Shown here: in pieces, positions 58,348 to 64,000 of the stretch
How the letters are laid out: every line of letters begins with the position of its first letter
Position numbering within the stretch: position 1 is the stretch's first letter
Notes under the pieces: generated by a model
Told to the model about the DNA's origin: nothing
Database searches by the model: none
The model's input: only the letters and a program-made list of their open reading frames with translations
From: Mycobacterium sp. IS-3022
GTDB lineage: Bacteria; Actinomycetota; Actinomycetes; Mycobacteriales; Mycobacteriaceae
Assembly: GCF_001500065.1 (NCBI RefSeq)
Contig: NZ_LQIN01000012.1
Span: 1-64,000, forward strand
Length of the DNA: 64,000 nt
Direction of reading: 5' to 3'
Translations under genes and position numbers: made by a program

Positions 58348-59850
58348 TTATTTGGTGGCTGTCAACTCGGCGATCAGTTCCCGACGGAGCACTTTGCCGG
58401 TCGCGTTGGTCGGCAACTCGTCGCGGAAGACCACTCGGTCGGGGGTCCGCGATCCGCGCAGCTGGCGTCGGACGTGCTCGCGCAACTCGTCGGCGTCCGG
58501 TGTGGCCGGGCCGTCCGGAGTGTCGGCCGGGACCACCACCGCGACGATGATCTGACCCCACTGCGGATCCTCCGGCCCCACGACAGCGCAATCGCGAACC
58601 GCGGGATGCTCGACGAGCACATCCTCGATCTCGGCCGGCGCGATGTTCTCGCCCCCGCGGATGATCGTGTCGTCGGAACGGCCGCCGATGAAGAGGTAGC
58701 CGGCGTCGTCGAGCATCGCGATGTCCTTGGTGGGGAACCACCCGTCGGCATCGAGCACCGATCCGATCTCGGCGTAGCGGCCGGACACCTGGTCGCCGCG
58801 GACGAACAGTTCACCGGTTTCGCCGCGGCCGAGTACCGCGCCGTCGGCGTTGCGGATCTGCACTTCGATGCCGGGCACGGGTTGGCCCACCGAACCCAGC
58901 CGTCGCAGCACCGCATCGTCGGATGAGGCCAGCGCCGCGCGGTGGTCGTCGGGGCCGAGCACCGCAATGGTCGAACTGGTTTCGGTGAGCCCGTATGCGT
59001 TGACGAAACCGACGTCGGGAAGCAGTTCGAGCGCCTTGCGCACCAGAGGCAACGCCACCTTGGATCCGCCATAGGCGAGATTCCGCAGCGTGGGCAAGTC
59101 GACCGATTCCGTCTCGAGAACCGTGACGATCCGGTCCAACATGGTCGGCACCACGGTGGCCGTCGTGACACCCTCTGTGCGCACCAGGCGCACCCACTCA
59201 TGCGGGTCGAACTGGCGCAGGTACACCATCTTCCGGCCCGCGTAGAGGTTGGACAACGCGGCACCGACACCGGCGATGTGGTACGGCGGTACGCAGATCA
59301 GCGCGGCATCCTCGGGTGCCGCGGAGTCGAACTCCACGGTGCCGGTGATGTAGCTGGTCAGGTTGTTGTGGGTCAGCTCAACGGCTTTGGGCCGTGACGT
59401 GGTGCCCGAGGTGAACAGCACGACGCCGACGTCCTCGGGGTCGGCGAACTCGGCTACCGGTTCGGCGGTGCGGGCGCTCGCGACGAACTCCTCGGACCCG
59501 ATCACTTCCTTGCCCGCTCCGGCGACGACGTCGCAGTACTCGGTGTCGGCCACGATCAGCGGGGCCGGCAGCCGGTCGATCAGCTCACGCAGTCCGTCGG
59601 CGCTGAGCCGGTAGTTCAGCGGGGTGACCGGCACGCCGGCCCTGGCCGAGGCGAACAACAGCAGCGGCAGCATGACGCCGCCAGTCCCCACGTAGGCGAC
59701 GTGGGACGCGCCCGAAGCGGCGATGACGCCCGCCCCGCCGTCCGCGAGCGCGCTCAATTCTGCTGCGGTCAGCCGCATTTCGCCGGACACCACGGCGGTC
59801 CGGTCCGGATTGCTCGAGGAGGCCATCTCGAGCAGCAGTGAGATGCTCAT
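58348..59850 (-). CDS. acyl-CoA ligase (AMP-forming, FadD-type)
   Basis: The 500-residue ANL-superfamily enzyme activates a carboxylic acid as acyl-AMP and then acyl-CoA. Motifs are VVLFTSGTTSRPKAVELTHN (P-loop-like), NAYGLTETSS (A5), DGWFPTKDIAML (A7 region) and the C-terminal catalytic Lys in NATGKVLRREL. Substrate is not readable; the neighbour SDR and divergent mutase point to a short or branched acid. Its ATG overlaps the SDR stop by four bases. Confidence 0.92.
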   Translation of the reverse strand: MSISLLLEMASSSNPDRTAVVSGEMRLTAAELSALADGGAGVIAASGASHVAYVGTGGVMLPLLLFASARAGVPVTPLNYRLSADGLRELIDRLPAPLIVADTEYCDVVAGAGKEVIGSEEFVASARTAEPVAEFADPEDVGVVLFTSGTTSRPKAVELTHNNLTSYITGTVEFDSAAPEDAALICVPPYHIAGVGAALSNLYAGRKMVYLRQFDPHEWVRLVRTEGVTTATVVPTMLDRIVTVLETESVDLPTLRNLAYGGSKVALPLVRKALELLPDVGFVNAYGLTETSSTIAVLGPDDHRAALASSDDAVLRRLGSVGQPVPGIEVQIRNADGAVLGRGETGELFVRGDQVSGRYAEIGSVLDADGWFPTKDIAMLDDAGYLFIGGRSDDTIIRGGENIAPAEIEDVLVEHPAVRDCAVVGPEDPQWGQIIVAVVVPADTPDGPATPDADELREHVRRQLRGSRTPDRVVFRDELPTNATGKVLRRELIAELTATK

Positions 59851-60671
59851 GACTTGTCGACGAAGATATCAAGGATCGGGTCGTTGCCACCGCCGTAGCG
59901 AGACAGGTCCGTCACGCCGGATTGCCTCAGCAGTTCGGAGTCGATGAAGCATTTGCCGTTGACGTCGGACGCGGGGCGGGACAGGATCACCGCCGCCGCG
60001 TCGCCCATGATCTGCGGATCGCGGGACCTGTCGATCATCGCCTGGAAGTCGGGCGCGTTGGCGACCGCGGCGGTGGCGATGTAGGTCTGCGGCCAAAGGC
60101 AGCTGAATCCGATGCCCGCATCCGCGTACTCTTGCGCCCATCCCAGCGAAAGCAGGGTCATCCCGTACTTGGACAGCGTGTAGGACGGGTGCGCGCCCAG
60201 CCAGTGCGGGTTCATGTTCAGCGGCGGTGCCAGCGTGATCACGTGCGCGTCGGGGCTCTTGCGTAGGTAGGGCAGCGCGGCCTTGGTGAGCAGGAACGTA
60301 CCGCGTACGTTGATGTCCATCATCAGGTCGAACTTCTTGACCGCCAACTGCTCGGTCGGTTCGGTGGCGATGGCGCTGGCGTTGTTGACCACGATGTCCA
60401 CACCGCCGAAGTGTTCGACGGCCGCGTCGACCGCGCGCTGCACGTCTTCTTCCTTGCGCACGTCGCCCACCACCGCCACGCCCTTGCCTCCGGCGGCCTC
60501 GACCTCCGCGACGGCGGTGTGCACGGTGCCCGGCAGCTTGGGGTGCGGTTCGGCCGTCTTGGCCAGCAGCACGACGTTGGCGCCGCGGGCGGCCGCGGCG
60601 AGCGCGATCGCCAGACCTATGCCGCGGCTGCCGCCGGAGACGACCAGCGTGCGGTCAGTGAGGGCGGACAT
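59847..60671 (-). CDS. SDR family oxidoreductase (HSDL2-like)
   Basis: The 274-residue SDR has TLVVSGGSRGIGLAIALAAA, NNASAI and the active site HVITLAPPLNMNPHWLGAHP followed by SYTLSKYGMT, a pattern (Pro-Pro-Leu-Asn near the catalytic Tyr-x3-Lys) typical of hydroxysteroid dehydrogenase-like 2 proteins, a type linked to fatty acid/sterol metabolism. AGGAGG lies directly before the ATG. It heads the operon SDR-ligase-small protein and is divergent from the mutase genes. Confidence 0.9.
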   Translation of the reverse strand: MSALTDRTLVVSGGSRGIGLAIALAAAARGANVVLLAKTAEPHPKLPGTVHTAVAEVEAAGGKGVAVVGDVRKEEDVQRAVDAAVEHFGGVDIVVNNASAIATEPTEQLAVKKFDLMMDINVRGTFLLTKAALPYLRKSPDAHVITLAPPLNMNPHWLGAHPSYTLSKYGMTLLSLGWAQEYADAGIGFSCLWPQTYIATAAVANAPDFQAMIDRSRDPQIMGDAAAVILSRPASDVNGKCFIDSELLRQSGVTDLSRYGGGNDPILDIFVDKS

Positions 60672-60732
60672 GGACCTCCTTAGCCAGGCGACCTGCGTCG
60701 TCCCACGATGCTAGCTGACAACCGCCGGGCAA

Positions 60733-60770
60733 CGGTATTGACGTTCTCATTTTACGCAAGTGCCATAATC
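60733..60770 (+). repeat. 38-bp direct repeat, copy 1
   Basis: This copy matches the one at 60842-60879 at about 29 of 38 bases, including a shared block TTCTCATTTT. It starts with CGGTATTGACG and ends with CATAATC, so it may contain its own promoter (TTGACG, CATAAT) pointing right. The two copies are 109 bases apart in the gap between the SDR and mutase genes. It may also be a regulator binding site. Confidence 0.75.
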
Positions 60771-60841
60771 GCTGTGTACCGCGTCTTCGCGAGCTCTCGA
60801 GTCAGTACCGCACCGCTTCCTCGGTGCGCGTTTGCGGCGAG

Positions 60842-60879
60842 CGGTATTGGCATTCTCATTTTTTGCAAGTACGTTATCC
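60842..60879 (+). promoter_or_regulatory. 38-bp direct repeat, copy 2, with leaderless mutase promoter
   Basis: The second copy ends five bases before the mutase start. It contains TACGTT (60870-60875), a TANNNT -10 element whose transcript would start near the GTG/ATG at 60881-60884 and so be leaderless. The shared block with copy 1 (TTCTCATTTT, GCAAGT) covers the -35 to -10 area and is a likely operator. Confidence 0.6.
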
Positions 60880-60883
60880 AGTG

Positions 60884-62460
<1,577 letters not shown>

Positions 62461-62461
<1 letters not shown>

Positions 62462-62883
62462 TGGCCGACTCCGCTCCCGCTCAGACCCGTCCGGCCCGCG
62501 TGTTGGTCGCCAAACCCGGCCTCGACGGTCATGACCGGGGCGCCAAGATCGTCGCACGCACGCTGCGCGACGCCGGGTTCGAAGTGATCTACACGGGTAT
62601 CCGGCAACGCATCGAGGACATCGTGTCGATCGCGTTGCAGGAAGATGTTGCGCTGGTGGGCCTTTCGATCCTGTCGGGCGCGCACGTTGCGCTCACCACG
62701 CGCACCGTGGAAGCCTTGCGCGCGGCCGACGCCGGCGATATCGCGGTCGTCGTGGGCGGCACGATTCCGCAGAGCGATGTCCAGAAGCTGCTGGACGCCG
62801 GAGCCGCGGCGGTGTTTCCGACCGGCACACCGCTCGACACGCTGGTCGATGAGGTGCGCAAATTGACGGTCAGCGCACAGTGA
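62461..62883 (+). CDS. B12-dependent acyl-CoA mutase, cobalamin-binding subunit
   Basis: The 140-residue protein is a free B12-binding domain with the DxHxxG motif that donates the lower-ligand His (KPGLDGHDRGAKIVARTLRD), then VGLSILSGAHVAL and VVGGTIPQSDVQKLLDAGAA. It forms the holoenzyme with the large subunit encoded just upstream (TGATG coupling). No meaB-type chaperone gene is in view, though it may lie beyond the right edge. Confidence 0.95.
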
Positions 62884-62912
62884 CTTGCTGAACTCTCGGA
62901 GGAAGAACTGAC

Positions 62913-63869
62913 ATGCGGCTTGGCGTGATGATCGGGGCCGAGCGCGGCGACATGGCCCGCAAGGTCGACAAGCTGGTCTCCGATATCGAATGGGCCGAAT
63001 CCGCGGGCATGGACACGGCATGGATGCCGCAGGTGCCCAACGACTTCGACTGCCTGACGATGGTTGCGCTGATGGCGGCGCACACGTCGAAGATCGAGCT
63101 GGGCACCGCGGTGGTCCCGCTGCAGGCGCAGCACCCGATCGCGCTCGCGCGCCAGGCACTGTCGGTGCACGCGATGGCCCGTGGACGGCTCGCGCTCGGG
63201 GTCGGGCCGTCGCACCACTGGATCGTTCGAGACATGCTTGGCATCCCCTACGAGAAGCCGGCCGCGTACACCCGCGACTACCTCGAGGTGCTCAACACGG
63301 CGCTCGCCGGGCCCGGCGATGTCGATGTCGAGAACGACACCTTTTCGGTGCACAATCCGACGGTGTTGGGCGCGCAGAGCCCGCTGCCGGTCCTGGTGGC
63401 CGCGCTGGGTCCGGTCATGCTGCAGATCGCCGGGGAGCGCGCCGACGGCACCGTGCTGTGGATGGCCGACGAGAAGGCGATCGGTGAGCACATCGCGCCC
63501 AAGATCAACAAGGCCGCCGCGGAAGCCGGTCGGCCCGCGCCGCGCATCGTCGCGGGAATTCCGGTGTGCCTGTGCGCGAACTCGGAGATCGAGACGGCGA
63601 AGGAACGGGCGAATCGCATCCTCGCCGAGGCCGAGACGTCGCCGAACTATCAGCGCCTCCTCGATCGCGGGGATGCGCGCGATGTCGGCGATCTGTGTGC
63701 GGCCGGGGACGAGGAGTCAATCCTGGCCCGCTTCAGGCAGTTTGCCGATGCGGGCGTCACTGATCTTTCCGTGCGCCTGCTGCCGATCGGCGAGAACCGC
63801 GACGAACTGATCGCGTCGAAATACCGCACGCGCGAGGTGATCGCCGAACTTGCCAAGGCGGTACGGTGA
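62913..63869 (+). CDS. LLM class F420-dependent oxidoreductase
   Basis: The 318-residue luciferase-like monooxygenase-fold enzyme ([58 protein letters not shown]) is of the F420-dependent type common in mycobacteria. It would transfer hydride between F420 and a substrate such as an alcohol, aldehyde or enoyl compound. It lies 29 bases after the mutase and overlaps the CoA transferase start by four bases, so it belongs to the same pathway. A GGAGGAAG ribosome-binding site precedes the ATG. Confidence 0.9.
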   Translation: MRLGVMIGAERGDMARKVDKLVSDIEWAESAGMDTAWMPQVPNDFDCLTMVALMAAHTSKIELGTAVVPLQAQHPIALARQALSVHAMARGRLALGVGPSHHWIVRDMLGIPYEKPAAYTRDYLEVLNTALAGPGDVDVENDTFSVHNPTVLGAQSPLPVLVAALGPVMLQIAGERADGTVLWMADEKAIGEHIAPKINKAAAEAGRPAPRIVAGIPVCLCANSEIETAKERANRILAEAETSPNYQRLLDRGDARDVGDLCAAGDEESILARFRQFADAGVTDLSVRLLPIGENRDELIASKYRTREVIAELAKAVR

Positions 63870-64000
63870 CCGACTCGGGTCCGCTGGCGGGCATCCGGAT
63901 CATCGAGGTCGGCGTCATGCTGGCCGGCCCGTACGCAACCATGCTGCTGGCCGACCTGGGGGCGGAGGTCATCAAGATCGAACCGCCCGGCGGCGAGATC
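63866..64000 (+). CDS. CaiB/BaiF family CoA transferase (5' part only)
   Basis: Only the first 45 codons are in the window. The N-terminus [20 protein letters not shown] and [17 protein letters not shown] is diagnostic of class III CoA transferases, which move CoA between carboxylic acids through an Asp-bound anhydride. The catalytic Asp lies beyond the edge. The GTG start overlaps the preceding stop (GTGA), making it the fourth gene of the mutase operon. Confidence 0.9.
   Translation, partial: MTDSGPLAGIRIIEVGVMLAGPYATMLLADLGAEVIKIEPPGGEI

Overview
The window is a high-GC chromosome segment from a mycobacterium, most likely a fast-growing environmental Mycolicibacterium. The evidence is gene content and gene order: a 5S rRNA, then ogt, alkA, a membrane adenylate cyclase, nucS, fadA4, a CnoX-like thioredoxin, glgB, glgE, glgP, dinG, pncB, clpS, a P1-type hydrolase, mec, cysO, cysM, a rhomboid, murI, an MBL-fold phosphodiesterase, rph and an ITPase. 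This is the order known from the M. tuberculosis Rv1316c-Rv1343c block. WhiB6, an MspA-type porin, F420-type and cytochrome P450 enzymes and many GTG or leaderless starts fit the same group. Species assignment is inference.

Layout. (1) 1-36 kb is the conserved mycobacterial backbone: alkylation repair (ogt-alkA), a carotenoid oxygenase with its TetR gene and operator, glutaminase, mismatch endonuclease NucS, branched-chain/propionate metabolism (epimerase, FadA4), alpha-glucan metabolism by the GlgE route, DinG, NAD salvage, ClpS, CysO-dependent cysteine synthesis, peptidoglycan precursor supply (MurI) and RNA/nucleotide housekeeping (Rph, ITPase). A tRNA-Leu(UAG) and a long hairpin close the block at 35.5-35.7 kb. 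(2) 35.7-39.8 kb holds an SRPBCC protein, a small membrane protein, WhiB6, a TetR and an AraC regulator, and an amidohydrolase. (3) 39.8-56 kb is the accessory island and the most interesting part: a molybdopterin oxidoreductase; an SDR plus a DapB-fold dehydrogenase divergent from a TetR gene; then a long rightward gene run with two near-duplicate six-helix membrane proteins, two tiny membrane proteins, a NorD-like VWA protein, a NorQ/MoxR ATPase, a single-helix protein, three P450s, two DapB-fold dehydrogenases (one broken), a VOC-like protein and an ERG2/sigma-1-receptor-like protein. Palindromes of the form TGACT-N2-AGTCA lie at three control points of this region and probably make it one regulon of the local TetR. 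(4) 56-64 kb has a ruined MFS transporter gene, a second adenylate cyclase, an acyl-CoA ligase/HSDL2-like SDR operon, and, divergently, a split B12-dependent acyl-CoA mutase with an LLM oxidoreductase and the start of a CaiB-type CoA transferase that runs off the window.

How it fits together. In the backbone, GlgE builds alpha-glucan from maltose-1-phosphate, GlgB branches it and GlgP degrades it. Mec and CysM work with the sulfur carrier CysO. In the island, the MoxR/VWA pair most likely activates the membrane complex encoded around it, while the P450s, SDRs, DapB-fold dehydrogenases and the ERG2-like protein suggest oxidative metabolism of a hydrophobic, possibly sterol-like, compound. The ligase and mutase genes could feed carboxylic products into CoA-linked breakdown. 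The substrate is not visible in the sequence.

No stretch longer than about 300 bases lacks a gene. The largest gaps are 2192-2429, 16457-16651 and 60672-60883, and they appear to be promoter regions. No insertion sequence, prophage, CRISPR array or replication origin was seen.
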